Counted from the stretch's first letter, positions 14,023 through 21,997 are shown. The stretch is 26,804 bases of DNA from JBGPYB01 sp041493035 (GCA_041493035.1 JBGPYB010000056.1:1-26804); one strand, 5' to 3'. The notes: generated by a model from the letters alone, not told the origin. Numbers and translations are program-made.

Positions 14023-16691
14023 CGAGGCATCTCGCCTTTGCGGCCGTGCTCTCTTGCCTCTCGACACCGAGCGGGGTGGCTCAAGAGGTCGTGGCGTCGG
14101 TGAGCATCGTGATTCCGGAACGAGGTACGAGTGACCTCCGTACCTATGTCCCGATCCAACCCGGGGATCCCCTCGACCCGCTCCAGATCCGTCGCGCGGT
14201 CGAGCTTCTCTACGCCACCGGTGATTTCGAGGATGTGGTCGTCGAGTCCACCCGTGGGGAAAGGGGCGCCGATCTCGTCTTTCGCCCCGCCTTTTCGCCC
14301 CGCCTCCGGGAGGTCCGCGTCGAGGGGGGTAGCCCCTTCGGCGCGGGTACCCTGCGCCATGTCGCGCGACTCCGGGCAGGCGAGCCTCTCTGGCCACCGC
14401 GGCTGGAGGCCGCCGCCCAGGCCGCCGGCATTGCCCTCGCGGCAGACGGGTTTCTCGAATCTCAGGTGACCGCGAGCGCCCTCCGCAGCGGGAGGGAAGC
14501 CGATGCGATATTCCGGGTGGCCGCCGGTCCCCGGGCGCGCGTCGGTCACGTGCAGTTCGAGGGCTCCCTTCTCCAGGCCGCGGGCGCGGGTCTCGAGGCT
14601 TTCGCACCGCATCCCGGCGACGTCTTCCGCCGGGCCGAGGCTCGGCGGGCCGCCGAACGCATGCGGCAGCGCTTGGCAAAACAGGGACTCTGGCGGGCGC
14701 ACGTCGACCTTCGGGAAGCGTACAGCCCGTCGGGTTCGAGAATGGACCTGGTCTACCAGGTCGATGCCGGAGACCGCACGGAGGTCGAATTCCACGGGAG
14801 CCCTCTTCCCGGTAGTCTCCGCCGTTCGATCCTCGCGCTCCTCCGGGACGGTGGTTTCGGCAGCGACGTCCTGGACGAGGCCAACGACCGCATCGAGGAA
14901 TTCCTTCGCACAGACGGATATCGCGATGCTTTTGTCTCTCGTCGCGAGGAAGCCAAGGACGGCGTCCAGACGCTCGTCTATGTGACGGAGCCGGGCCCCC
15001 AGGCTCGCGTCGCTCTCGTCCGATTCTCCGGCTTCGAGGACCCGCGCCTCGAGGCGGTCGTCGAAACACGCGCCCTCAGTCCGATCGTGGATCGTGTCGT
15101 GAGCGAGGACCTGCGGCGTCTTGTTCGCTTTCTGGCCGACCAGGGCTACTCCGAAGGCCACGTCGAGTCCGAGATCCCCGACGGCGGAGGTGACCTTCCG
15201 GTGCGCTTCGTGATTCGTCCCGGAGCGCGAACGATCCTGAGATCCGTCGAGGTGGATATCCCCGTAGACGCTGCCGGCCCGGCGGCCGCGAAGAAGCTCC
15301 GAACGAAGGCCGGCGAACCCTATCGCGCCCGGGACGTCGCCGCCGATCGCGACGCCCTCGTGACCGCCTACGGCAACGAGGGCTACCTCCAAGCCACGGT
15401 GACGCCCGACGTGTCTCTCTCCGAAGAGAAGGACGTGGCCTCGGTCGTTTTCCATGTCATCCCAGGCGCCCGCACGGAGGTGGACCACGTCATCATCGCC
15501 CGCCTTGGGCTCACACGGCCGGAGGTCGTGAAGCGCGAGCTGACGTTCAAGGAGGGATCTCCACTGGGACTCTCGCAGGTGCTGGAGAGCCAGCGCCGCC
15601 TTTCTGCCCTGGGGATCTTTGATAGGGTCAGCATCACCGAGATGGACTCCGCCGCGGCCGGGCCACGGACTCTGGTCGTTGCGGCCGAGGAAGCCCCGCG
15701 AACGACGATCGCCTACGGCATCGGTTACGCCGAAAAGGACCTCTTGCGCGGGAGCGTTGAAGTGAGCCGTCGCAATTTGTTTGGAATGGACCGCAGCCTG
15801 ACCGCTTTCGCTCGAGGCAGCTTTCGCGGCAATCGGCTGCTCACCACCTTTCGCGAACCCTACCTCTTCGGCCGGAAGCTGGAGCTCTTCGTCACCGGCT
15901 TCCGGGAAGAAGAGGAGCGCGACGGCTTCTCCTTCATCCGGTATGGGGGGTTGCTCCAGACGGCCTTGCGGATCGGAGAGCACCGGGGGTTGATTCTGCG
16001 GCTCTCCTACCAGAAGACGGACCTCTTCGACGTGACGGTACCCGTCGACGAGATCGATCGACAGTTCCAGAACTCGACGTCGGCCGGACCGTCCGGGTCC
16101 CTGATCGAGGACACCCGCGATGATCCCCTGGACCCTCACCGCGGCCACTTCTTCGGGGCCGACCTCCAGCTCTCGGATTCTGTGTTTGGCGGCGACAACT
16201 TCGTGAAGACGTTCGTCCAGCTCGCCGCATACAGGCGCCTGCTCCCCCGCCTCCTCCTCGCGGTCTCGGGGCGCCTCGGTCTGGCCGCGACGCTCCGCGA
16301 GGGTGACCCTGAGCGTCTTCCGCTCCCGGACCGCTTTTTTGCCGGGGGGGACAACAGCCTTCGCGGCTTCCCCCTCGACACCGTGGGACCGCAGGAGGTT
16401 TCGACCTCCGGTGCCCTGGTTCCGACAGGGGGGAACGCGCTGCTCCTGGGAAACGCCGAGTTTCGCATCGACGCGGCGCGAAGGGTGTCGGTTGCGATCT
16501 TCAGCGACTCGGGGAACGTCTATCCTGTCGTCTCGGCGATGAGCCTCGGTGATGTTCGCTACACCGCCGGGCTCGGCCTCCGTTACAAGACGGCCCTCGG
16601 TCCCATCCGCGTCGACTGGGGCTACAAGCTCAACCGTCGCGCCGGGGAGTCGCCAGGCCACTTCCACTTCACCATCGGCAATGCGTTCTGA
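14019..16691 (+). CDS. Omp85-family outer-membrane protein (BamA/TamA-like) with about seven POTRA repeats
   Basis: An 890-residue outer-membrane insertase or TamB partner. A signal peptide (HLAFAAVLSCLSTPSGVA) is followed by a series of POTRA-like repeats at about 25-91, 94-170, 172-251, 253-326, 328-402, 404-483 and 485-558. Each ends in a hydrophobic strand plus Gly (VAAG, VDAG, TEPG, IRPG, IPG). The C-terminal 16-strand barrel (about 562-890) has DDPLDPHRGHFF, the conserved FFAGGDNSLRGF loop that enters the barrel lumen, and a terminal Phe (HFTIGNAF) as expected for outer-membrane barrels. Canonical BamA has five POTRA domains and TamA three. The place after tamB suggests a TamA role; the long POTRA arm and the SurA-like neighbour fit BamA. 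With only this window I cannot tell whether another BamA exists. Confidence 0.9.
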   Translation: MTRHLAFAAVLSCLSTPSGVAQEVVASVSIVIPERGTSDLRTYVPIQPGDPLDPLQIRRAVELLYATGDFEDVVVESTRGERGADLVFRPAFSPRLREVRVEGGSPFGAGTLRHVARLRAGEPLWPPRLEAAAQAAGIALAADGFLESQVTASALRSGREADAIFRVAAGPRARVGHVQFEGSLLQAAGAGLEAFAPHPGDVFRRAEARRAAERMRQRLAKQGLWRAHVDLREAYSPSGSRMDLVYQVDAGDRTEVEFHGSPLPGSLRRSILALLRDGGFGSDVLDEANDRIEEFLRTDGYRDAFVSRREEAKDGVQTLVYVTEPGPQARVALVRFSGFEDPRLEAVVETRALSPIVDRVVSEDLRRLVRFLADQGYSEGHVESEIPDGGGDLPVRFVIRPGARTILRSVEVDIPVDAAGPAAAKKLRTKAGEPYRARDVAADRDALVTAYGNEGYLQATVTPDVSLSEEKDVASVVFHVIPGARTEVDHVIIARLGLTRPEVVKRELTFKEGSPLGLSQVLESQRRLSALGIFDRVSITEMDSAAAGPRTLVVAAEEAPRTTIAYGIGYAEKDLLRGSVEVSRRNLFGMDRSLTAFARGSFRGNRLLTTFREPYLFGRKLELFVTGFREEEERDGFSFIRYGGLLQTALRIGEHRGLILRLSYQKTDLFDVTVPVDEIDRQFQNSTSAGPSGSLIEDTRDDPLDPHRGHFFGADLQLSDSVFGGDNFVKTFVQLAAYRRLLPRLLLAVSGRLGLAATLREGDPERLPLPDRFFAGGDNSLRGFPLDTVGPQEVSTSGALVPTGGNALLLGNAEFRIDAARRVSVAIFSDSGNVYPVVSAMSLGDVRYTAGLGLRYKTALGPIRVDWGYKLNRRAGESPGHFHFTIGNAF

Positions 16692-17250
16692 AGCGAGCCT
16701 CGTGGCCCTCTTGTGGCTCAGCGTCTTCGCTCCCCAGGCAGGGGCCGCGATCATCGAACGGATCCTAGCGGTGGTCGACGGTCGGCCGCTCCTGCTCTCC
16801 GAGGTCCTCGTCCTCCAGACCGTCAGAGGGGTCGACCAGTCGACAGCCGTCGAGGCGCTCATAGACGAGCACCTCATGTTCGCCGAGGCCTCCCGGCTGC
16901 CGCAGAGCGCTGTCTCGGCCGAGGAGGATGAGAAGGCTCTCGAGAACATGATCAGGGCGGCGGGTGATCGCGCACGAGGAGTCTCGGCAGCGGAGCTTCG
17001 AGAGTTGGCCCATCGCGAGACTGCCATCCTCAAGTACGTCCACTTCCGCTTCCTGCCCCAGGTTCGGGTCGCCGCCGACGCTGTTCGGAAGGCCTACGAG
17101 GCCGATTTTGCGAAAGAGGCCGGGGCGCCTTCCTTCGAGGATGCGGCTCCCCAGCTTCGGCAGCGCCTCGTCGACCGGGATCTCGACCTTCGCATCGAAT
17201 CGTGGGTGAAGGAGCTGCGGGCGGCCGCTCAGATCCGCTACAACCCCTGA
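16681..17250 (+). CDS. SurA-like periplasmic chaperone lacking a PPIase domain
   Basis: A 189-residue exported protein. A signal peptide (LVALLWLSVFAPQAGA) is followed by IIERILAVVDGRPLLLSEV, the hallmark SurA/PpiD N-terminal strand-turn-helix (usually VxxIVAVVNxxxIxxSE). Helical segments follow (VEALIDEHLMFAEASRL, then ELRELAHRETAILKYVHFRF) and a closing helix/strand (DLRIESWVKELRAAAQIRY) that matches the end of the SurA core chaperone fold. No parvulin domain is present; E. coli SurA is about 430 residues with two. It would bind unfolded outer-membrane proteins (family inference). ATG 16681 lies inside the Omp85 gene (11-nt overlap) in another frame; longer readings would lie wholly within the barrel coding region. 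The 3' end overlaps the convergent GT2 gene by 13 nt. Confidence 0.8.
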   Translation: MRSEASLVALLWLSVFAPQAGAAIIERILAVVDGRPLLLSEVLVLQTVRGVDQSTAVEALIDEHLMFAEASRLPQSAVSAEEDEKALENMIRAAGDRARGVSAAELRELAHRETAILKYVHFRFLPQVRVAADAVRKAYEADFAKEAGAPSFEDAAPQLRQRLVDRDLDLRIESWVKELRAAAQIRYNP

Positions 17251-17981
17251 GTCGGGGGGTAGAGGCCGCGCCATTCGTTGACGCGGATACGCACGAGATC
17301 CAGGAACGCCATCATCCCTCGAAGGGCCCCGACGCGGCTCGCGGCGTCGTTCCGCCAGGTGACCGGCACCTCGGCTATGCGTCGCCCCTGCTTGCGGGCG
17401 AGGTAGAGGGCCTCGACGTCGAAGCAGAAACCGTCGAGGCGGCCAGCAGAGAAGGCTTCCCGGGCCGCGTCGGCGTTCCAGACCTTGAAGCCGCACTGCG
17501 TGTCACGGAGGCCCGGAAGAACCAGGAGCCTCACGAGAAGGTTAAAGACCCGCCCCGCGTTCTCGCGATACCAGGGCTGATGCACCTGGACGTCGGCCCC
17601 GGGGAGCGCGCGGGAGCCGATCGCGACGTCGTATCCCTCGTCGAGTCGCGCCAAGAGGCGGTCGAGATCCTCGATGGGTGTCGAGAGATCGGCGTCGGTC
17701 ATGAGGCGCCGCTCGCCCCGGGCGCGCAACATTCCGATCCGCACCGCGTGCCCCTTCCCGCGGTTGGCCTCGGTTCGAACGATTTCGAGGCCGGGGCAGT
17801 CGACCGCCCGCACCGCATCGCCCGTGCCGTCGCCCGAGCCGTCATCCACCACCAGGATTTCGTGAGAGCCCGGGCGCGTCGCGAGATAGTCCCGGAGCCG
17901 CCGGAGAGTAAGGGGCAGCCGCGCCGCCTCGTTGTAGGCCGGGATCACGACCGAGAGAGAAGGTGTGGTCAGCGGCGGCAT
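17238..17981 (-). CDS. Family 2 glycosyltransferase (polyprenyl/dolichyl-phosphate sugar synthase type)
   Basis: A 247-residue GT-A fold enzyme. The nucleotide-sugar site has VVIPAYNEAARLP (11-23) and ILVVDDGSGDGTGD (42-55); the metal-binding DxD is Asp96-Ala-Asp98 (MTDADLST). AVRIGMLRARGERRLMTDAD and DTQCGFKVWN are typical of dolichyl-phosphate beta-glucosyltransferase-like enzymes (Alg5 group), which charge a lipid phosphate with a hexose. No transmembrane helix is present in the C-terminus. ATG 17979-17981 overlaps the 3' end of the upstream GT4 gene by 13 nt, so it is last in a four-gene operon. Its product could be the sugar donor for the GT-C-like membrane enzymes at the right end (inference). 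Confidence 0.9.
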   Translation of the reverse strand: MPPLTTPSLSVVIPAYNEAARLPLTLRRLRDYLATRPGSHEILVVDDGSGDGTGDAVRAVDCPGLEIVRTEANRGKGHAVRIGMLRARGERRLMTDADLSTPIEDLDRLLARLDEGYDVAIGSRALPGADVQVHQPWYRENAGRVFNLLVRLLVLPGLRDTQCGFKVWNADAAREAFSAGRLDGFCFDVEALYLARKQGRRIAEVPVTWRNDAASRVGALRGMMAFLDLVRIRVNEWRGLYPPTQGL

Positions 17982-19261
17982 CTGACGAGGTCCGCAAGGA
18001 GCGGCTCACAGTCGACGGGTATTCCCGCGAGGCCGAGATCGAGGGCGGCCCAGCGGACCTCGTCGCTCAAGTAGGCGAAGAGGCTTCCGTCCGGAGGGCG
18101 CTGCGTTTCGACGAGAGACTCCAGTTCCTCCTTTCGCGCGGCGACGTCAGAGAGAAATCGGACGAGCTGGGTGACCGTCGAAGCCAGATCGTGATGTCGA
18201 TGAACGTGGACGAGCGCCAGGCTCCCGATCTTTTCGCGGAGAGACGCGTTCGCGAGGAGTGCCTCGAGGAAGGCCGTCAGCTCGTCGACCTCGACGGAGC
18301 CCGGGTCGACGGGTACGACGATCCCCTCGGGAAACTCCTCGGCCGAGGGGCTCCCGGCCGTCACCAGAGCCGGTCGGCCGACGCCGAGCGCCCGGACGAG
18401 CGCCCCTGAGATCTCTCCATGGGTCGGGAACCGCAGGGACAGAACCACGTCGGCGGCGACGAGATGGCGAACGAAGTCTCCCAGGTCCAGACGTCCCGTG
18501 ACCCGGAGGAAGGACTCCGCGCGCTCCCCCCGGACCCACGCCTGCAGCGGGAGCTTCGGGTCGACGCCGCCCGCGACCACGAAGCGGAGGGCGGGCCACC
18601 GATCGGCCAGTCGCGTCAAAGCCTCGAGAGCGACGTCCAGCCGCTTCGAGGCCGTCGCGAGTCCGGGCGCCGTCACGACCAGAGCGTCCTGGGGAAGGCC
18701 CAGGGCATCTCGCGCCTCTGCGCGCGTCGGGAGCGGATCGAAAGGAAGGGACAGGTGATGGGGGAGATGAAGAACGGGGCGCCCCGGAACACGAAGGGCG
18801 GCTCGCTCCGTGATCCAACGGGTCAAGCCAACGATGGCAAGACTTCCCTCGAGAACCCGATCGTTGAGGGGAAAGAGGGCGGGGAGGAGATCGCCCCCGA
18901 GCGCCCGAGCCACCTGGCGGCCCACGAACGTCCCCCTCTCGCCGTAGGCACGCCGCATCTCCCGCAGATAGCTGGGCGTGTCGCCGCGCTCGACGGTCTG
19001 GGAGAGGACGAGGTGGTGGAGGCTCCAATCATGGAGAAGCGCCACGCCGGGGCGCTCCAAAGCCGCTCGATAGACGTAGCCGTGGGCGGGCGAGTTGCCG
19101 AGGTGGTAGAGGTCCAGATCGGCACCGGGCCGCCCCGCCGCGGGCTCCTTGTCCACGACCACGAGGTCGACCTGGGCTTCGAGGAACGGCCGCTGCTCCG
19201 CGGCGTAGTCGGCGATCCCCGAAGGCGAAGGGGGGAGCGGGCTCCAGACCGCGAGCTTCAC
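17969..19261 (-). CDS. Family 4 (GT-B) glycosyltransferase
   Basis: A 430-residue protein starting at GTG 19259-19261, giving VKLAVWSPLPPSPSGIADY, the common N-terminus of a GT4 subgroup in O-antigen and exopolysaccharide clusters. The C-terminal Rossmann half has VVTAPGLATASKRLDVALEA and LRFVVAGGVDPKLPL, followed by the donor-sugar region LRFPTHGEISGALVRALGVG (ExxxxxxxE-like) and a helical tail of about 60 residues that may hold dimer or partner contacts. The start is fixed by a GTGA overlap with the stop of the upstream GT4 gene; an earlier in-frame Met at 19369 would lie inside that gene. The substrate is unknown. Confidence 0.88.
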   Translation of the reverse strand: MKLAVWSPLPPSPSGIADYAAEQRPFLEAQVDLVVVDKEPAAGRPGADLDLYHLGNSPAHGYVYRAALERPGVALLHDWSLHHLVLSQTVERGDTPSYLREMRRAYGERGTFVGRQVARALGGDLLPALFPLNDRVLEGSLAIVGLTRWITERAALRVPGRPVLHLPHHLSLPFDPLPTRAEARDALGLPQDALVVTAPGLATASKRLDVALEALTRLADRWPALRFVVAGGVDPKLPLQAWVRGERAESFLRVTGRLDLGDFVRHLVAADVVLSLRFPTHGEISGALVRALGVGRPALVTAGSPSAEEFPEGIVVPVDPGSVEVDELTAFLEALLANASLREKIGSLALVHVHRHHDLASTVTQLVRFLSDVAARKEELESLVETQRPPDGSLFAYLSDEVRWAALDLGLAGIPVDCEPLLADLVRCRR

Positions 19262-20304
19262 CGGAGCGACTCCGTCAGGCGGTCGATGACGTGATCCCAT
19301 GTGATGTCGCGAACGCGTGCCAGCCCCGCTTCGCCCATTTCCCGGAGGCGTCTCTCGGGCGCCGCCCACAAGCGATCGATTCCCGCGGCAATCGCCCCTG
19401 GATCCGGCGCTGTCACGATTCCGGTCTCGCCGTCATCCACGAACTCGAGGGGCCCACCGGCATCGGTCGTGGTCACGACGGGTTTTCGCGAAAGGAGAGA
19501 CTCGACGGTCACGTAGCCGTAATCCTCGTTCAGGGGAGCGTAGTAGGCGGCCCGACAGTCGGCGTAGAGCCCGACGAGATCGTCGTCGGAGACGAAGCCG
19601 AGGAGGTCCACCCGGTCTCCGATTCCCAGGCGTCCGATCTGCTTCCGCAGCTCGGGTTCCAGGGGCCCCGTGCCGGCGATCTTGAGCCGCGCGCCGGAGG
19701 TCACGCGCGCCATGGCGTCGAGAGCGAGGTCGAGTCTCTTCAGGCGGTCGAGCCGCCCCGCATAGAACAGGTAGTCGCCGTACCCATCGGTCCGATAGTG
19801 CCCCAGGTGCTGGGGGGGCGGATAGAGTGGCTCGCCTTGGAGGCCGTTGTATCGCCCCAGGCGATCGGCCACGTTCTTCGAGATCGTGAAGATGCTGCGG
19901 CATTCCGAGAGCGCCGTGGTGTCCATTCCCTGGATGGCCTCCCTCACCTGACGGTCCTCGGCGGAATCGGTGAAGGAGCAGTACTCGGTGCCGAAGAGGT
20001 CATAGACCTCGCGGTGTTGGTGGAAGAGCCATGCGACCTTGCGCGGGTGGCGGACGAGGAAGCTCGGAAACTTCGTCGGTATCACAAGATCGACCCGCGT
20101 CCCGTTGCTCTCGGTCACGTCGAGGAGACGCCAGGCCAGGGCCTGACGCACCAGCTCGGAGACGGGGTACCACTTGAAGGGAACGTTGGCCACGTCCACC
20201 CGAAAGCCCCGCCGCTCCAGGTTCTCCCTGAGCGCCCTGACGAGAATCTCGGCCCCCCCGACGATGAAGGGGGCCTGGACGGCGCAGACGAGGACGGTCT
20301 TCAT
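19258..20304 (-). CDS. Family 4 glycosyltransferase, paralogue of the divergent gene at 20948
   Basis: A 348-residue GT-B enzyme. N-terminal acceptor domain: VLVCAVQAPFIVGGAE with the GGAE loop; linker; C-terminal donor domain: YLFYAGRLDRLKRLDLALDA, LKIAGTGPLEPELRKQI, VDLLGFVSDDDLVGLYADC, then NEDYGYVTVESLLSRKPVV, the position of the EX7E catalytic/donor motif. DAGGPLEFVDDGETG closes the site. It shares long matching segments with the protein at 20948-21997 (for example ALAWRLLD, WLFHQ, TTTDAGGPLEFV), so a duplication is likely. It starts at ATG 20302-20304 (ATGA overlap with the upstream coiled-coil gene) and ends in GTGA overlap with the next GT4. Confidence 0.92.
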   Translation of the reverse strand: MKTVLVCAVQAPFIVGGAEILVRALRENLERRGFRVDVANVPFKWYPVSELVRQALAWRLLDVTESNGTRVDLVIPTKFPSFLVRHPRKVAWLFHQHREVYDLFGTEYCSFTDSAEDRQVREAIQGMDTTALSECRSIFTISKNVADRLGRYNGLQGEPLYPPPQHLGHYRTDGYGDYLFYAGRLDRLKRLDLALDAMARVTSGARLKIAGTGPLEPELRKQIGRLGIGDRVDLLGFVSDDDLVGLYADCRAAYYAPLNEDYGYVTVESLLSRKPVVTTTDAGGPLEFVDDGETGIVTAPDPGAIAAGIDRLWAAPERRLREMGEAGLARVRDITWDHVIDRLTESLR

Positions 20305-20891
20305 CCGCGGTGGAGACGCTCCTCGACCCGTACCAGGCGGTTTCGCACGTCACGAAGGGCGAACTCCAGGCTCAACCGTCCCTTCTCCGACTCGCCCAGC
20401 ACCAGATCGATGCGCTTCACGAGGTCGTGGACGTGGGCGACCAGCTCTTCCTGAAGGATCAGATGGCGCTCGTTGGCGTCCTGGATGTGGCGGCCATGGA
20501 TTCCCAGCACACGGTCGTAGTGGCGGTGGGTGGCGTCGAGGCGTGCCTCGAGATAGTCGAGAACGGCGTTGTCGAGCTGAACCTGTTGGGCGTTCCAGGC
20601 CACCTGAGCGCCCACGAACGGTGACAGCACTCGGCGCACCCACCGGCCGAGAAAGCTCCCGGCCGGAGCCTTCGACACGTCCCACGAGGCGTTGACCGCC
20701 GAGCCATCGGGGCGCGGCGGCGGCGCCTCGGGCTCGGGGAGAGGCTCGGTCACAGTTCCTTGCTGAGAACTTGGCGCTGCCGCGACTGGGCCCACGGGCT
20801 TGGTCGTTTCGAAGAGTGCCCGCTCTCGCACGGCTTCGCGAATACGCCTGAGCTCAGCCGCCACACTCTCGCGGTCTTCCCCTTCGCCCAT
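20301..20891 (-). CDS. Coiled-coil protein of the glycan operon, like the N-terminal stalk of sugar-cluster methyltransferases
   Basis: A 196-residue protein with no catalytic motif. Residues 5-30 are helical (ESVAAELRRIREAVRERA), 31-65 are a Pro/Ala-rich spacer, then VNASWDVSKAPAGSFLGRWV and FVGAQVAWNAQQVQLDNAV, followed by a long helix/coiled coil to the end. This order (RRIREEVR, spacer, xxNxxWDV, FVxxQxxxNxxxV) recalls the region in front of the methyltransferase or glycosyltransferase domain of large O-antigen-cluster proteins; here it stands alone. There is no signal peptide. A scaffold or chain-length role is possible but unproven. It is the first gene of the minus-strand operon, with a TACAAT box 6 nt before its ATG, and overlaps the next gene by ATGA. 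Confidence 0.75.
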   Translation of the reverse strand: MGEGEDRESVAAELRRIREAVRERALFETTKPVGPVAAAPSSQQGTVTEPLPEPEAPPPRPDGSAVNASWDVSKAPAGSFLGRWVRRVLSPFVGAQVAWNAQQVQLDNAVLDYLEARLDATHRHYDRVLGIHGRHIQDANERHLILQEELVAHVHDLVKRIDLVLGESEKGRLSLEFALRDVRNRLVRVEERLHRG

Positions 20892-20897
20892 GGCCGG

Positions 20898-20903
20898 ATT
20901 GTA
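20898..20903 (-). promoter_or_regulatory. Probable leaderless promoter of the minus-strand glycan operon (-10 box)
   Basis: On the minus strand TACAAT is followed by 6 nt and then ATG (20891-20889), putting the predicted +1 exactly on the A of the start codon. No -35 box or Shine-Dalgarno sequence is evident. Confidence 0.5.
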
Positions 20904-20925
20904 ACCGCAGGTGCTTCTTTTCCGG

Positions 20926-20931
20926 GATAAT
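20926..20931 (+). promoter_or_regulatory. Possible -10 box for the plus-strand GT4 gene
   Basis: GATAAT predicts a transcription start near 20938, downstream of the first in-frame ATG (20930) but 10 nt before the ATG at 20948. It shares a 56-nt divergent region with the minus-strand promoter. Confidence 0.4.
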
Positions 20932-20947
20932 GGCCGCGCCCCGGCCC

Positions 20948-21997
20948 ATGTCGTCGAGAAGAATCGTCATCGCCGCCACACAGGTTCCCTTCGAGCGCGG
21001 CGGGGCCGAGTGGCATTCGGCCGCTCTCCGCACCGCCCTCCTCGCTCGGGGCTTCGCCACCGAGATCGTACAGGTCCCTTTTGCGTGGGATCCGCGCCCG
21101 GAGGTCCTCCGCTCGGCCCTCGCCTGGCGCCTCCTGGACCTGACGCGGGCGAGCGGTTCCCCGATAGATCTCCTCATCGCCACGCGCTTCCCGTCGTACG
21201 TTGCTCGGCATCCGAACAAGGTCGTTTGGCTCTTCCATCAGTTCCGCCAGGCCTACGACCTCCATGACGCCGGGATCGATGGGTTTCCTGACACGCCCGA
21301 GAGTCGGGACCTCCACCGGCACGTCATCGCCCTCGACACGCAGTCTCTTCGCGAGTGCCGGAAGATCTACACGACCTCGCGAAACAACGCCGCACGAATC
21401 CGGCGCTACAACGGCCTCCAAGCCGATGTCTTACGCCTTCCCCTCCTCGACCCCGAATCGTGGAGGGCTGAGTCCTACGAGAACTTCGTCCTCTCGGTGG
21501 GACGCCTCGACACCTTGAAGCGCACCGAGTTGTTGATCCGCGCGATTCCACACCTGCCGGCGGAGTCCCGCGTCGTCGTCGTCGGCGAAGGGCCAGAGCG
21601 CACGCCACTGGCCCGGCTCGCCGATTCCCTGGGCGTCGCGTCGCGGGTGGACTTTCGCGGCTACGTCGACGACTCGGTGGTGAAAGACCTCTATGGCCGT
21701 GCGGGTGCCGTCTTCTATGCGCCCTACGACGAGGACTACGGTCTCGTCACCCTCGAGGCCTTCCGCTCGCGGAAACCGGTGCTCACCACGACCGACGCCG
21801 GAGGCCCACTCGAGTTCGTCGTGGACGGCGAAACCGGCCTCGTCACTCCACCGAATCCGGTTGCTATTGGCGCTGGGCTCGCGCGCCTCCTCGGGTCGAA
21901 AGCCGATGCGCGCCGCCTCGGGGAGAACGGTTTCGAAACGATCCGCCAGATCGGTTGGGACGGCGTTGTCGCCGCCCTCACCGAGACCCTCGGCTAA
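20948..21997 (+). CDS. Family 4 glycosyltransferase, paralogue of the gene at 19258-20304
   Basis: A 349-residue GT-B enzyme from ATG 20948 (MSSRRIVIAATQVPFERGG), a start that matches the paralogue's N-terminus. The upstream ATG at 20930 lies in the -10-like box and would add six unlike residues. Donor domain: FVLSVGRLDTLKRTELLIRA, RVVVVGEGPERTPLARLA, VDFRGYVDDSVVKDLYG, then DEDYGLVTLEAFRSRKPVL at the EX7E position and DAGGPLEFVVDGETG. It is the only plus-strand gene in the right-hand 9.5 kb, and its TAA interlocks with the TAG of the convergent methyltransferase (CTAA at 21994-21997). Donor and acceptor are unknown. Confidence 0.91.
   Translation: MSSRRIVIAATQVPFERGGAEWHSAALRTALLARGFATEIVQVPFAWDPRPEVLRSALAWRLLDLTRASGSPIDLLIATRFPSYVARHPNKVVWLFHQFRQAYDLHDAGIDGFPDTPESRDLHRHVIALDTQSLRECRKIYTTSRNNAARIRRYNGLQADVLRLPLLDPESWRAESYENFVLSVGRLDTLKRTELLIRAIPHLPAESRVVVVGEGPERTPLARLADSLGVASRVDFRGYVDDSVVKDLYGRAGAVFYAPYDEDYGLVTLEAFRSRKPVLTTTDAGGPLEFVVDGETGLVTPPNPVAIGAGLARLLGSKADARRLGENGFETIRQIGWDGVVAALTETLG

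Noticed and set aside
13884..17033. Very long minus-strand open frame (over 1000 codons) opposite the Omp85 and SurA-like genes
   Set aside because: It lies opposite well-recognised genes, shows no family motif and is the expected shadow of high-GC third positions. The same holds for the long frames at 12493-15069, 10024-12423 and 8028-9437 (minus).
19262..19369. Upstream Met start for the GT4 gene ending at 17969
   Set aside because: It would overlap the preceding gene by over 100 nt with unrelated sequence; GTG 19261 gives the family N-terminus and a GTGA overlap.
20930..20947. First ATG of the plus-strand GT4 gene
   Set aside because: It overlaps the GATAAT box; the paralogue starts at the position equal to ATG 20948.
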